From Methanomassiliicoccaceae archaeon UBA71 (GTDB lineage Archaea > Thermoplasmatota > Thermoplasmata > Methanomassiliicoccales > Methanomethylophilaceae), in contig DARO01000009.1 in NCBI GenBank assembly GCA_002504405.1, positions 1 to 64,000 of the forward strand: a stretch of DNA of 64,000 bases, in the 5' to 3' direction. Under the pieces are notes generated by a model. The model saw only the letters and a program-made list of their open reading frames with translations. It was not told the DNA's origin and did not search any database. The translations under genes and the position numbers were made by a program. Positions 7,989 through 17,829 of this stretch are shown here, piece by piece; within the stretch, counting starts at the first letter, position 1; each line of letters begins with the position of its first letter.

Positions 7989-9317
7989 TCAGCCTCTCGG
8001 ATACTTGCCTATGCGTTCGAGCCAGAGGCGCATGCCCCTCTCGTACCCGATCTCTGTTGGGTGGTAGAAGCGCCTGCTCCTGAGGGTATCCGGCAGGTAC
8101 TGCTGCTCCACATAGTGGTTCTCGTAGTCGTGAGGATACTTGTATCCGAGTCCTCTGCCCAATTCCTTCGCCCCTCCGTAGTGCGCGTCCTTCAGGTAAG
8201 GGGGTATGCCGCCGGTGGGTTCCGTCCTCACGGACTCCATCGCCGCGTTTATCGCTGCGTATGAGGCATTGCTCTTCGGGGCGCAGGCTATGTAAGTTAC
8301 CGCCTGGGCGAGGATGATCTGGGCCTCCGGCATCCCCACGCGCTCCACTGCCTGTGATGCCATCGTGGCGATGACCAGGGCGTCCGGGTCCGCGTTCCCG
8401 ACGTCTTCTGAGGCGCATATCATGATCCTCCTGGCTATGAACTCCGGGTCCTCTCCCGCATAGAGCATCCTGGCCAGATAGTACACGGCGGCGTCCGGGT
8501 CGGATCCGCGCATGCTCTTGATGAACGCGGAGACGGTGTCGTAATGGTTGTCGCCGTCCCTGTCGTAGTTCAGGATCCGCCTCTGGATGCATTCGGAGGC
8601 AACCTCCCTGGTGATGTGTATGCGTCCGTCCTCCCCTGGCAGTGTAGTGAGGACGCCTATCTCCAGGGCGTTCAATGCCGCTCTGGCATCCCCGTTCGCC
8701 ATGTCGGCGAGGAACTCTGCCGCATCGTCGTCCAGATCCGCATCCATCTTCCCCAGGCCGCGATCGGTGTCTGCGATGGCGCGGCGGAGAAGCCCTACTA
8801 TGTCTTCTCTGGACAGGGGCCTGAGCTCGAATATGCGAGACCGGGAGACAAGGGCCCTGTTGACCTCGAAATAGGGGTTCTCCGTGGTGGCGCCTATGAG
8901 CGTGACGGTGCCGTCCTCCACGAACGGCAACAGGTAGTCCTGCTGTGCCTTGTTGAACCTGTGGATCTCGTCGACGAACAGGATGGTGCGCTTCTCCTGC
9001 ATGCCGAGCGCATCCTTTGCCTTCTGGATGGCTTCCTCCATGTCCTTCTTGCCTGCAGTGGTCGCATTGATCTGCACGAAGCGCGCGCTCGTGGTGTTGG
9101 CGATCACTTGCGCCAAGGTGGTCTTCCCTGTCCCCGGGGGGCCGTAGAAAATGATAGATCCGATGCGGTCTGCACGTATCGCCCTGGACAGCAGCTTGTC
9201 GTCGCCGATAATGTGCTCCTGGCCGACGACCTCATCGAGACTGCGCGGGCGCATCCTGCTTGCCAGCGGCGCCTCCTTCTCCAGGACGCCCCTCCTCGTG
9301 ATCTCGAAAAGGTCCAT
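7989..9317 (-). CDS. rarA: Replication-associated recombination protein RarA (MgsA/WRNIP1 family AAA+ ATPase)
   Basis: Clamp-loader-like ATPase that acts at stalled replication forks. The 442-residue protein opens with the RarA signature ASRMRPRSLDEVVGQEHI, then Walker A GPPGTGKTT (about residues 60-68), Walker B FVDEIHRF and sensor 1 GATTENP. The C-terminal half carries the RarA tetramerisation domain with the LPDTL...FYHPTEIG ending. The gene is common in bacteria and eukaryotes and patchy in archaea, so transfer is possible. It lies 36 bases after dus on the same strand and 65 bases before purM, suggesting partial cotranscription. Confidence 0.93.
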   Translation of the reverse strand: MDLFEITRRGVLEKEAPLASRMRPRSLDEVVGQEHIIGDDKLLSRAIRADRIGSIIFYGPPGTGKTTLAQVIANTTSARFVQINATTAGKKDMEEAIQKAKDALGMQEKRTILFVDEIHRFNKAQQDYLLPFVEDGTVTLIGATTENPYFEVNRALVSRSRIFELRPLSREDIVGLLRRAIADTDRGLGKMDADLDDDAAEFLADMANGDARAALNALEIGVLTTLPGEDGRIHITREVASECIQRRILNYDRDGDNHYDTVSAFIKSMRGSDPDAAVYYLARMLYAGEDPEFIARRIMICASEDVGNADPDALVIATMASQAVERVGMPEAQIILAQAVTYIACAPKSNASYAAINAAMESVRTEPTGGIPPYLKDAHYGGAKELGRGLGYKYPHDYENHYVEQQYLPDTLRSRRFYHPTEIGYERGMRLWLERIGKYPRG

Positions 9318-9353
9318 ACAGGGTCAACCCATCCTGCGTTTATCCTCTTTCCG

Positions 9354-10382
9354 TCATCGGTCACCGGGCGCCGTCGCCAGGGGCCCCCTGCCCAGGGACA
9401 TAACCCTGCGGTCGCCCATGTTTCTGTCGGCTTCGGACAGGATCCGTTCCAGGTCGCCGAACGACCCGATGGCGGTCAGTGCACGCCTGTACTCCCTGCA
9501 GTACCTGCACCCGGCCATGAATTTGGGGGCAATGCTGCGCAGCTTCCTGATGCCGGCCTCCTCCCCTTTCTCGTCGATGATCATGCGAGCGAGATCCAGG
9601 CACCATTCCGCCTGCTGGGAGACCGTCGGGTTGGGAAGGACGGTGCCGTCCCGGAGGTACCTGTCTATCTGCGTGATGAGGAACGGGTTCCCGATCCCAC
9701 CCCGGGCAACCATCACGGCATCCGCTTTTGTGCATTCAAGGGCTTCCACGGCATCCTCCAGCGTGTAGATGTTGCCGGACACGATCAACGGTATGGGCAG
9801 ATCGTCACCCAGCCCTTCTAGGAGGTCGTAGTGGGGGCTCCCCCGATACCCCTCCTTCTGGGTCCTCGGATGGATCGTGACGGCATCAGCCCCCGCGGAG
9901 ACTATCTCGTCGAGGACATCCCTGAACTCGGGCCCTCCCGGCGCTCCCCTCAGGCGGATCTTGGCCGTCACAGGAATCCCCGAACCATCCTTCGCGGCTT
10001 TGATCAGCCTGCCGCACAGGCCAGGGTCCTTGAGCAGAGCCGAGCCCGCCCCGTCCCGGAGGACCTTGTCCGCGGGGCAGCCCATGTTGATGTCGATGAA
10101 CGCGATTCCCGGATCGATGCGGACCGCGGCCTCTGCAGCCGATCTCATCTCGGCGGGATCGGATCCGAATAGCTGAACCCCGAGCGGGCACGTCCTCTCC
10201 GAAACGATGTATGCGGCGCTCCTCTCCCCTCCGTGAACGAGGCCTGATGCGGACACCATCTCGGTTACGGTGGCCGCGGTACCGAACGGCTCGCAGAACC
10301 TCCGGTAGCTGCCGAAGGTGTACCCGGACATGGGTCCGAGCACCACCCTGCCGTCCATGGGGGTCCCGCCGATGCTCCACAT
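9354..10382 (-). CDS. tRNA-dihydrouridine synthase (Dus family)
   Basis: FMN enzyme reducing uridine to dihydrouridine in tRNA D-loops. The core has the family landmarks VLGPMSGYTF, DINMGCPADKVLRDGAGSAL with the catalytic cysteine in NMGCP, KIRLRGA, IHPRTQKEGY and SGNIYTLEDA. I placed the start at the ATG at 10382 because a TAATATC box lies 25 bases upstream. The ATG at 10358 (MDGRVVLGPM) is an equally reasonable start by homology. The protein is about 340 residues. rarA follows in the same direction. Confidence 0.88.
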   Translation of the reverse strand: MWSIGGTPMDGRVVLGPMSGYTFGSYRRFCEPFGTAATVTEMVSASGLVHGGERSAAYIVSERTCPLGVQLFGSDPAEMRSAAEAAVRIDPGIAFIDINMGCPADKVLRDGAGSALLKDPGLCGRLIKAAKDGSGIPVTAKIRLRGAPGGPEFRDVLDEIVSAGADAVTIHPRTQKEGYRGSPHYDLLEGLGDDLPIPLIVSGNIYTLEDAVEALECTKADAVMVARGGIGNPFLITQIDRYLRDGTVLPNPTVSQQAEWCLDLARMIIDEKGEEAGIRKLRSIAPKFMAGCRYCREYRRALTAIGSFGDLERILSEADRNMGDRRVMSLGRGPLATAPGDR

Positions 10383-10477
10383 GGTCGCCACCATGCGATA
10401 CCGGATATTAACGGTGCGCCGGAGGTAATGTCCTGGTCCGATGACAATATTTAAGCACCGTATGCAATCCCCTGCGC

Positions 10478-11164
10478 ATGGCCGACCTGCACGACCGCTG
10501 GGTTGCTGAGAGGAGGAACGAGCACTACTACAAGCTCGCCAAGAAGCTGAACTACCGCTCCAGGGCATCCTTCAAGCTCATCCAGATCGACAACAGGTTC
10601 GGGATCTTCAAGCCCGGTGACGCCGTCGTCGACCTTGGTGCCTGCCCCGGAGGGTGGCTGCAGGTCGCGCAGGAGCGCACATGGCCCAACGGCAAGGTCA
10701 TCGGCGTGGATCTCAGGTACATCAAGCCCCTGCCCGGGGTGGAGACGTTCGTCGGCGACATCACCCACGACAGCACCATGATAGAGCTCATGGACAGGTT
10801 CGGGGGCAAGGCCGATGTGGTCCTTTCCGACATGGCGCCGAACATAGCCGGCCACTACTCCATGGACCATGCGCGCTCGATAGAGCTGTGCATGTTCGCG
10901 GTGCAGGTTTGCGACCGCATCCTCAAGAAGGAGGGCAAGCTCGTCATGAAGGTGTTCATGGGGGACATGTTCGAGTCCCTGATGGATGAGCTGAAGGGCA
11001 GGTTCCAGTCGGTCAAGGTCCACTCCCCGGATGCCTCCAGGGACACGTCCTCCGAGGTATACGTCATCTGCCAGGGCTACTATGGCAAGTCCGGGATAAC
11101 GCTTCAGAAGCCCGAAGTTGCGGAGAAGAAGCCCGAGTTCACCGTCAAAGGCGGCTTCATCTGA
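10478..11164 (+). CDS. rlmE: 23S rRNA (uridine-2'-O-)-methyltransferase RlmE/FtsJ
   Basis: Methylates the 2'-hydroxyl of a conserved A-loop uridine in large-subunit rRNA. The 228-residue protein begins with the FtsJ N-terminus (YYKLAKKLNYRSRASFKLIQ), with the first K of the K-D-K-E tetrad in RASFKL. It has the SAM motif DLGACPGGW, the catalytic D in LSDMAPN and the K in LVMKVF. A basic C-terminal tail extends past the core. The TATA box (ATATTTAA, about 10448-10455) lies 25 bases upstream, so the message is leaderless. Confidence 0.95.
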   Translation: MADLHDRWVAERRNEHYYKLAKKLNYRSRASFKLIQIDNRFGIFKPGDAVVDLGACPGGWLQVAQERTWPNGKVIGVDLRYIKPLPGVETFVGDITHDSTMIELMDRFGGKADVVLSDMAPNIAGHYSMDHARSIELCMFAVQVCDRILKKEGKLVMKVFMGDMFESLMDELKGRFQSVKVHSPDASRDTSSEVYVICQGYYGKSGITLQKPEVAEKKPEFTVKGGFI

Positions 11165-11260
11165 GGCATCAGTGTCCATCGGACTGTGGCCTCACGATTT
11201 CCGACCCGACTTCCACGCGGCTCCGCAATATTGAACTCCGGCCATACATATCGGCCTTGC

Positions 11261-11920
11261 ATGAGGCCTTCGAAGATCGTATGCATCGGATGGAACTACC
11301 GCTCACATGTGAAGGAGCTCGATTCCGAACTGCCGAAGGAGCCGACGGTGTTCCTGAAGCCGCCGTCATGCCTGATAGGCGATGGCGAGGACATAGTGAT
11401 TCCAGTCGGCGTCACCAATGTGCAGCACGAGGTGGAGCTGGCCCTGGTTTTCGGAAGAAGGGCGAAGAACGTCTCCGAAGATGAGGCGCTCTCATACGTA
11501 TCCCATGTGGCAGTCTTCAACGATGTTTCGGCGAGGGACATGCAGACCAAGGCGCGTCACGAGGGCAATACCTGGGACCTCAGCAAGGGGATGGATACAT
11601 TCGGGCCAATGTCCGAGCCTGTTCCGCTGGATTCCGTCGGCGATCTGCAATGTCTCGACCTGGAGCTGACTGTGAACGGTGAGGTGAGGCAGTCCGGGAA
11701 CACCCGCAACATGATATTCCCGGTGCCTGCTCTGATATCCTATGTGACCCGCTACATGACGATGGAGCAGGGGGACATACTGATCACAGGAACCCCCGAG
11801 GGGGTCTCGGAGATCCGTTCCGGGGATGTCGTCGTCGCCAGTATCGCCACCGTCGGCTCGGTGACCAATCGTGTAAGGTCATCTGAGCAGCGAGAAGCGC
11901 CTGACCAGCGGCAGTTCTGA
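11261..11920 (+). CDS. Fumarylacetoacetate hydrolase family protein
   Basis: Probable acylpyruvase/oxaloacetate decarboxylase-type enzyme. The start is the ATG at 11261 (MRPSKIVCIGWNYRSH), the usual N-terminus. A longer frame upstream has no family sequence. Metal-site acidic residues are in HEVELALVFG and DVSARD, and the C-terminus has the family GDILITGTPEGV. About 219 residues, typical of the short FAH subfamily. The last 14 residues run past the expected end and overlap the convergent DoxD-like gene by 42 bases. The substrate cannot be told from sequence. Confidence 0.88.
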   Translation: MRPSKIVCIGWNYRSHVKELDSELPKEPTVFLKPPSCLIGDGEDIVIPVGVTNVQHEVELALVFGRRAKNVSEDEALSYVSHVAVFNDVSARDMQTKARHEGNTWDLSKGMDTFGPMSEPVPLDSVGDLQCLDLELTVNGEVRQSGNTRNMIFPVPALISYVTRYMTMEQGDILITGTPEGVSEIRSGDVVVASIATVGSVTNRVRSSEQREAPDQRQF

Positions 11921-12403
11921 CCACCTCTCTTGTAGCCCCCACGTGTCGAACCCTCCCAGGAAGTAGATCGAGAGCATCGCCAGGATGTACACGATGTGGT
12001 AGTCCACAACAGGATTGTCGCTAGGTGGCAGTTCCAGGGTGTACATCAGGGCCATCATTACACACATCCCGAGGGTGGACAGCTTGGATGCGATGCCGAG
12101 GATCAGCGCCACCCCAACCAGCAGAAGTCCGGCCATCAGCAGGAAGTCCAGTATGCAATTGCCCGCGAGGGTGTTGTAGATGTCGGCGAACGGGCCGTAT
12201 GTCAGCTCAGTCAGATAGTATTCCGTCGGCGATCCGCCGTTGATGATGGCGGCTTCCGCTGGGGTCTCCATGCCTAGTCCTAGCAGCTTGTCGAAGAACG
12301 CCCAGACGAGCATGAATCCGAGGATGATGCGCATGGCAGCCAGGCAGTAACTGCCCTTGGTGCCGTTATCCATGCGGGATGCTGTGGGTTTTCCGATTCT
12401 CAT
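11879..12403 (-). CDS. DoxX/DoxD-like integral membrane protein
   Basis: The 174-residue protein has four predicted membrane spans: MRIILGFMLVWAFFDKLLG, FLLMAGLLLVGVALILGIA, LGMCVMMALMYTL and VYILAMLSIYFLGG. The arrangement and the WAFFDKLLGLG segment match the DoxX family and the TQO small subunit DoxD. Such proteins are linked to quinone or thiol redox chemistry, but no partner subunit is nearby, so the role is open. It lies 51 bases downstream of lhr on the same strand. A second possible start is MDNGTKG, ten codons in. Confidence 0.72.
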   Translation of the reverse strand: MRIGKPTASRMDNGTKGSYCLAAMRIILGFMLVWAFFDKLLGLGMETPAEAAIINGGSPTEYYLTELTYGPFADIYNTLAGNCILDFLLMAGLLLVGVALILGIASKLSTLGMCVMMALMYTLELPPSDNPVVDYHIVYILAMLSIYFLGGFDTWGLQERWSELPLVRRFSLLR

Positions 12404-12454
12404 GGGGTATCCGGAACAATGAAAGGGTTGACGATAGATGGATTTTCCCCCACG

Positions 12455-15199
12455 TCAGTCCCAGAATCTCTTGTTCTTGGCGTAGAGTATCTCCGCGTTC
12501 ATGATGTCCCTGTAGAACTCGTCCTCGTCGACGTACATGCTGCGGAGGATCCTGGACGCCGCATCAGGTCCTATCCCCCTCCCTGCGAGCGTGATGACCG
12601 CGCGCTTACCATGTTCGTTTACGAGGTTGGCGTTGCGGGACAGGCGCATCCTGTCCTTCTTCTCCTGCTCCGACAGGTCCTTGAGCTTGACCAGGCGGAT
12701 GCTCTCCCTCTCGTATCCTTTCAACACGGCGATCATCACCCCTCCGCACTGCGGGCACCTGAACCTCTTCGGGGCATCCCCGACCCTGAATCTCCACTGG
12801 GACCCGCAGTTGAGGCACGATGCGAACAGGACCTCATCTTCCAGCCTCTTCTTGAGGGCCATCAGGATGGAGTGATCGGCGCGGACGGGCTGCATCAGCT
12901 CTTTGGATCTGACGATGCCTTCGAGTCCGATTGCTGATATGCCACCGAGTGCGATTTCGATACTGCCCTCTGACATCATAGAGACGACCTTCTCTGTGTT
13001 CGGAATGTCCAGGTCCTCCCACAGCACCTTGTTGACAGCCTCTCTGTATGCGGGGGTGTTCCTGTGCATCTCGAACAGCCTGCTGAAGTTCATGAAGCGG
13101 TGGTCCGCTTCCTTCTCGATTATCCCGAACTTCTTCGCCACGAATACGAAGCGCCATCTGAGGAACGATGAGTTGACCACCGTCAGGCGGGCAAGCGCCT
13201 CCACGGTCCCCGGCTTGACGGACTTCACGGTCTGCAGGATGTCGTCGCGCTTTATGTTGCGCGGAAGCTCCAGTATGATCCTGTACGGATCGGCGGTCAT
13301 CCCAACGCTCTCTCCCAGGCGGGCGGAGAGGAGGGCCGCGTAGATCTTACCGAGGGTCTCGTTCACTCTGCTCCCGAAGCAGCAGTTCACGATGGCGAGC
13401 CTGTCTCCGACTTCCACGGTCACCAGCTTGTCGGTGGGCATGGGGAACCTCTCATCCTGGTCCTTGAAGTATTTCTCCAGCACTTTGCGGCATCCATCGT
13501 CTCCGGGGTAGTGGTCGAAGTTCCTCAGGCGGCGCATGCTCCCGACCTCCATGGCGACCTCGTACGGGACAGGTATGTCGGACCCTACCCAGTTGGGCAC
13601 CGACCCGACCTCTCTGGCCTCCTCCACCAGGATCTCGTCCTCCCGCATCTCAACAATGCGCCATGTCCTTCCCTTGGCGATGAACATGGCGTACTCCTCG
13701 GCGAATGATGCGACGAAACTCTCATCCAGTGTGCCGATGACAGCTCTGGTGCCGATGTCCCTGATCATGTAGCTGCGCTCGTCGGGGATCATCGAGATGT
13801 TCTCGTAGAAGTAGTTCATGCCCTTGCGAGAGCGGCGGAACGAATCCCCGTCGTCGAACAGCATCTTGATGGATTTGAGCTGCTCCAGGACGTCGTCCAT
13901 GTCCCCGAGCGATAGGTCCCTGAATGGGTATGCGCCCGTGAAGACCTTGTACGCCGTATCCCTGTCGATCCCTCCGCTCATCGTCATCGCGATGAGCTGG
14001 TTGGCGACGACGGAGAGGGGGCAGGGCCTCCCCTCCCAGAACTCCAGTTCTTTCGAATCGCATCTGCGGGCTATGACCATAGCTTCGGCGACCTCGTCCG
14101 GTGCCGTTGCGATGACCTTGGCGCGTATCGTCTCGCCTATGCGATGGCCAGCGCGGCCCGCCCTCTGTATCATGCGGGAGACCTGCCTCGGGGAGTTGTA
14201 CTGGATGACCATGTCGGTAGATCCGACGTCTATGCCCAGCTCCAGGGACGATGTGCATATCAGGGCCTTTATCTCGCCCTTCTTGAAGCGGTCCTCCATG
14301 TCCATCCTGTTCTCCTTGGACAGGGAGCCGTGGTGCACGTCGATGGAGATCGTTTCGTCCCAGAGGTGGTAGCGGGCAGCCAGCCATTCAGCCGTCTCCC
14401 TGGTGTTGACGAAGAAGAGGGTGGACCTCCCGGACTCCACAATCTCCCTCGCCCTCTTCATGACCGCCAATATGTCCGGGTCGCTCTGGAGCTTGTCCAG
14501 CAGGACGGGGTCCTGGTCCGGTTCGGGGCTCTCCACATCTATGTCGAAGTCGCGGTGCGTGTCATGCTTGCGGACGGTGACCTCCCTGCGGGTCCCGCCG
14601 AGGAATCTGGCGACGCTGTCCACGTTCCCGACCGTTGCGGACAGCCCTATGCGCTGGAACTCCCCGGCTATGAGGGTCAGTCTCTCCAGGGCGACGCTCA
14701 TCTGCGCGCCCCTCTCGGTGTTGGACAGCTCGTGTATCTCATCGACTACGACCCATTCCACGCCCTTCAGATGCTGGATGAGGCGTTTGCCTGTGAACAT
14801 CACCTGGAGCGTCTCGGGGGTTGTAATCAGAATCTCCGGAGGGTTCTGCGACTGATGGTTCCTTTCGGCCTGGGAAGTATCTCCATGCCTCACCCCGACG
14901 GTGATGCCCAGCGCGCGACCGTATTCCTCCATGCGCCTGAGCATGTCCCTGTTGAGGGCCCTCAGGGGTGTGATGTAAAGGCAGCGGAAGCCCGATCTGC
15001 GTCCCTTGGTCTTGTAAATGGTGTCGAAGATGGGCAGCATCGCTGCCTCGGTCTTGCCGATGCCGGTGGGTGCGACGAGCAGTATGTGCCCCCCGCGCAT
15101 GATCCTGGGTATGACATCGGCCTGCGGCGGGGTGGGTTCGACGATGCCCCTCTGCGCCAGCGCGGAAACGAGCTCGGGGCACAGTCCTGGGAAGGGCAT
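12455..15199 (-). CDS. lhr: Lhr-type ATP-dependent DNA/RNA helicase (DEAD/DEAH superfamily 2)
   Basis: Large superfamily-2 helicase of 914 residues thought to act in DNA repair. Motif I is APTGIGKTEAAML, motif Ia TPLRALN, motif II DEIHEL, motif III LSATVGN and motif VI QRAGRAGHR. After the two RecA domains come the winged-helix and Lhr-specific regions, then a C-terminal zinc ribbon (CLNCGSQWRF...CPQCGG). The DEIH box, the SNTERG segment after it and the zinc ribbon favour the Lhr2/Lhr-like branch. A terminator-like hairpin and T-run precede its start. Confidence 0.9.
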   Translation of the reverse strand: MPFPGLCPELVSALAQRGIVEPTPPQADVIPRIMRGGHILLVAPTGIGKTEAAMLPIFDTIYKTKGRRSGFRCLYITPLRALNRDMLRRMEEYGRALGITVGVRHGDTSQAERNHQSQNPPEILITTPETLQVMFTGKRLIQHLKGVEWVVVDEIHELSNTERGAQMSVALERLTLIAGEFQRIGLSATVGNVDSVARFLGGTRREVTVRKHDTHRDFDIDVESPEPDQDPVLLDKLQSDPDILAVMKRAREIVESGRSTLFFVNTRETAEWLAARYHLWDETISIDVHHGSLSKENRMDMEDRFKKGEIKALICTSSLELGIDVGSTDMVIQYNSPRQVSRMIQRAGRAGHRIGETIRAKVIATAPDEVAEAMVIARRCDSKELEFWEGRPCPLSVVANQLIAMTMSGGIDRDTAYKVFTGAYPFRDLSLGDMDDVLEQLKSIKMLFDDGDSFRRSRKGMNYFYENISMIPDERSYMIRDIGTRAVIGTLDESFVASFAEEYAMFIAKGRTWRIVEMREDEILVEEAREVGSVPNWVGSDIPVPYEVAMEVGSMRRLRNFDHYPGDDGCRKVLEKYFKDQDERFPMPTDKLVTVEVGDRLAIVNCCFGSRVNETLGKIYAALLSARLGESVGMTADPYRIILELPRNIKRDDILQTVKSVKPGTVEALARLTVVNSSFLRWRFVFVAKKFGIIEKEADHRFMNFSRLFEMHRNTPAYREAVNKVLWEDLDIPNTEKVVSMMSEGSIEIALGGISAIGLEGIVRSKELMQPVRADHSILMALKKRLEDEVLFASCLNCGSQWRFRVGDAPKRFRCPQCGGVMIAVLKGYERESIRLVKLKDLSEQEKKDRMRLSRNANLVNEHGKRAVITLAGRGIGPDAASRILRSMYVDEDEFYRDIMNAEILYAKNKRFWD

Positions 15200-15216
15200 G
15201 GTAAAAAAAGGAAGTC

Positions 15217-15235
15217 GCCGGGGCCGTGCCCCGGC
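15217..15235 (-). terminator. Terminator of the first hdrD gene
   Basis: Read on the minus strand, GCCGGGGC and GCCCCGGC form a perfect 8-bp stem with a 3-base loop. It is followed by a run of seven T (plus-strand 15203-15209). It lies between the hdrD stop and the lhr start, so it should separate their transcripts. Confidence 0.7.
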
Positions 15236-15242
15236 TTTAAAG

Positions 15243-16460
15243 TCACTCGGAGGGTTCCTCGACCTTGGGCGCGGTGACCTCGAGGAGAACCTGGGACAGG
15301 TCCATCACCTTGATCTTGGACCCGATCTTCTTGGCTCCCTGCTGGAGGTTGAGCACGCAGAAGGGGCAGCAGGTGATGAGGACGTCGGCGCCCGTGGCCT
15401 CTGCGTCCCTTATCCTCTCGACAGCCACCCCGACGGCGAAGTCGTTGAACTGGCTCTTGTAGCCTCCTCCCGCACCGCAGCACCTGGAGTTCTCCCTGGA
15501 CCTCTCCATCTCCACGAACTCGACGCCCTTGATCTTCTTGATGACGTTCCTGGGGGCGTCGAAGACTCCCGAGTGTCTTCCGAGGTGGCAGGGGTCATGG
15601 TATGTGACCTTGTGCTTGAACTCGTTGTTCAACGGGAGCTTCCTGTCGTTGATCAGCTGCTCGACGTACTGGGAGAAGTGGTAGACGTTCTGCCCGACTT
15701 TTGCGTAGTACTTGCCGAAGTCGGTGGATACGGTCTTGTAGCATCCGGAGCAGGTCATGACCATGTCCTTGGCACCCATGCCGTCCGCTTTCTCGACAAC
15801 GGTCTCGGCACAACCAAGGGACTCGCTGACGGTACCCGTCCTGAGCAGAGGCGAGGAGCAGCACCACTCCTTGTCCCCGAGGCAGTTCATCTTGACGCCG
15901 GCGCGAGCCAGGACGATGACTCCGGCCTGGGCGACGTTCTGCATCCTGTAGGATCCGGTGCACCCGGCGAAGAAGATGACGTCCGCAGGGTGGCTCCTCT
16001 CGACCTCCGCAGGCCACCAGGCATCCCTCTTGGAGGGGGGCTCGCCGTAGGGGTTGTGGACCTGCTTGACCTTGGCCGCCATGCCCTTGTGGGCGGAGAG
16101 GGGTCCGGCGCCGTTCTGGACGATCCAGGCCCTCATGTCCTCCCAGAAGTCCACCAGGCGGATCTGGGCGTGGCACACGACCTCGCAGTTGCCGCAGCCG
16201 GTGCACTTGTACATGGCGTCGACGAACTCGGGGCTCAGGGTGACCTCCCTGCCCATGAGGCCGTCAAGGGCGCCGGTTCCGGCCTTGTCAAGCTGGTTGA
16301 CGTAGTAGATCTTACCGCGGGGGGTGACGGACTCCCAGGGGGTCTGGTTGTGCGCCTCGCAGACGTCGATGCAGTATCCGCACTGCAGGCAGGCTGTCAG
16401 GACCTTCTGTACGCGGGGGAGCTTGATGAACTCCGGTTTCTTGACTTTGATCTCGACCAT
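15243..16460 (-). CDS. hdrD: HdrD-like heterodisulfide reductase subunit (copy 1)
   Basis: Iron-sulfur protein of 405 residues. Two ferredoxin clusters: C24-C27-C30-C34 and C86-C89-C92-C96. Two CCG domains: C167, C200-C201, C237-C240, and C291, C327-C328, C364/C365-C368. In HdrD these domains hold the unusual 4Fe-4S clusters that reduce the CoM-S-S-CoB heterodisulfide. The start MVEIKVKK was chosen over the longer frame because it has a strong AAGGAGAA ribosome site at 16468-16475. A TTAAATA box lies at about 16528-16535. Methanomassiliicoccales lack HdrE and are thought to couple HdrD to a headless Fpo complex. A GlcF/LutA-type function cannot be excluded. Confidence 0.85.
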   Translation of the reverse strand: MVEIKVKKPEFIKLPRVQKVLTACLQCGYCIDVCEAHNQTPWESVTPRGKIYYVNQLDKAGTGALDGLMGREVTLSPEFVDAMYKCTGCGNCEVVCHAQIRLVDFWEDMRAWIVQNGAGPLSAHKGMAAKVKQVHNPYGEPPSKRDAWWPAEVERSHPADVIFFAGCTGSYRMQNVAQAGVIVLARAGVKMNCLGDKEWCCSSPLLRTGTVSESLGCAETVVEKADGMGAKDMVMTCSGCYKTVSTDFGKYYAKVGQNVYHFSQYVEQLINDRKLPLNNEFKHKVTYHDPCHLGRHSGVFDAPRNVIKKIKGVEFVEMERSRENSRCCGAGGGYKSQFNDFAVGVAVERIRDAEATGADVLITCCPFCVLNLQQGAKKIGSKIKVMDLSQVLLEVTAPKVEEPSE

Positions 16461-16626
16461 GATTCCGTTCTCCTTGAGCGACCTCCGACGGGCCGCGTGT
16501 TCCAATGCTCCGACCAAAAACTGAGGGTATTTAACGATTATAGGGTAAGCCCGCCCTCCCGGGGCGGTTCGCCCTCGGATTAATGAGAATGAATGAGATT
16601 ATAATGGTGCAGGCAGATGACGGGCC

Positions 16627-17808
16627 ATGGAGGCGCCAGGGCTATACGACGATTGGACCGGGAACATCGTGAACGGGGCGGACATCCGCAATCTGGATCC
16701 CGGGGCGATCAGGTCCGCCAGGGCGGCGTTCTCCGAGAGGTTCCCATCCAGGGCGGATGAGGCCTCGGGGTGGGACGATGCCACGTTCCTGTCGAAGGCC
16801 GGCGTGTTCAAGCGCGGCAAGGTGACCGTCGCTTCGCTGATACTCCTGGGGAAGTCGGGGGACCATCTCCTCCCATCATCGGTTTGCATCCGGTGGAGGC
16901 TGCTGGATCCCGATGGCAGGGAGCAGGACTCCAGGGTTTTCGAGGGGCCCATGCTCCTGACGTCGATGCAGTCGGTGTCCATGGTCCGCAACTGGTCTTG
17001 CAAGGTCGGATCAGGCGATTCGGTCTCAACGGTGAGCGCGTACCGCAACGCCACCCTCCTGGAGGCGGTCAGGAACGCCATCGCCCACCAGGACTATGCA
17101 TTCGGGGGGACCGTGGACATTGTCGAGAGGGAGAACGAATCGGTCACCGTGATAAGCCGGGGAACCTTCCCCGACAGGTCCCCCGAGTCCTTCATCTCGG
17201 GCTCTCCTTCGAAGCCTGCGAGGAATGCGTTCCTCATCGGGGCGATGGCCGGCCTGGGCATAGTGCCAGCATCCGGTAGCGGCATACGCTCCATGTACCT
17301 GTCCCAGGCGCACCGCAGGTTCCCCCTGCCCGACTTCGACATAGACGGCGAGAGGGTGGCGGTCCGGTTCTCGGGGATAAGGGGCGGGGCCTACGCCAGG
17401 GTCCTGGACCTGAGGGAGGACCTCGACATGAAGGCGATAATGGACCTGGATCGTCTGGCCAAGAACCGCTTCCTGCCGGAGAAGAGGGTGAAGGCCCTCG
17501 CCCGCAGGGGCCTGGTGGAGGTACTAGACGGCCTCCCCTGCATAGCGTCTGGTGCCGGCCAGGATGCCATATCGTCGTTCACGGCAGGCCCAGTGGAGGA
17601 CGCGGTGCTCGGACTCATCGATTCCAAGGGCTATGCGACTAGGTCCGACGTCGCGGATATCCTCGCTGCCAGGGACAGCAAGGGCCTTACCGAGGAGCAG
17701 ATCAGGGTGAAGGCCACCAACCTCCTCCAGTCGATGAGGAGGGAGGGGAAGATCGAGAAAGCAGACGGCAGCACGCGGTCCGCCCGGTATGTGAGGGGCA
17801 GGGGGTAA
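16627..17808 (+). CDS. RecG-like/AlbA-type ATP-binding regulator (HATPase_c_4 family)
   Basis: The 393-residue protein matches the C-terminal part of the AlbA_2/RecG-related putative regulators. It has the segment GVFKRGKVTVASLILLGK, then LLEAVRNAIAHQDYAFGGTVDIVE, the N-box-like ATP site, then ISRGTFPD and a C-terminal winged-helix pair. The N-terminal AlbA_2 domain is mostly missing or diverged. Such genes often sit in accessory regions and near defence or mobile functions. The TATA box (ATTATAAT) is 25 bases before the ATG. Its exact role is unknown. Confidence 0.65.
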   Translation: MEAPGLYDDWTGNIVNGADIRNLDPGAIRSARAAFSERFPSRADEASGWDDATFLSKAGVFKRGKVTVASLILLGKSGDHLLPSSVCIRWRLLDPDGREQDSRVFEGPMLLTSMQSVSMVRNWSCKVGSGDSVSTVSAYRNATLLEAVRNAIAHQDYAFGGTVDIVERENESVTVISRGTFPDRSPESFISGSPSKPARNAFLIGAMAGLGIVPASGSGIRSMYLSQAHRRFPLPDFDIDGERVAVRFSGIRGGAYARVLDLREDLDMKAIMDLDRLAKNRFLPEKRVKALARRGLVEVLDGLPCIASGAGQDAISSFTAGPVEDAVLGLIDSKGYATRSDVADILAARDSKGLTEEQIRVKATNLLQSMRREGKIEKADGSTRSARYVRGRG

Positions 17809-17829
17809 GCCCCCCGCCTGTTAATCGGT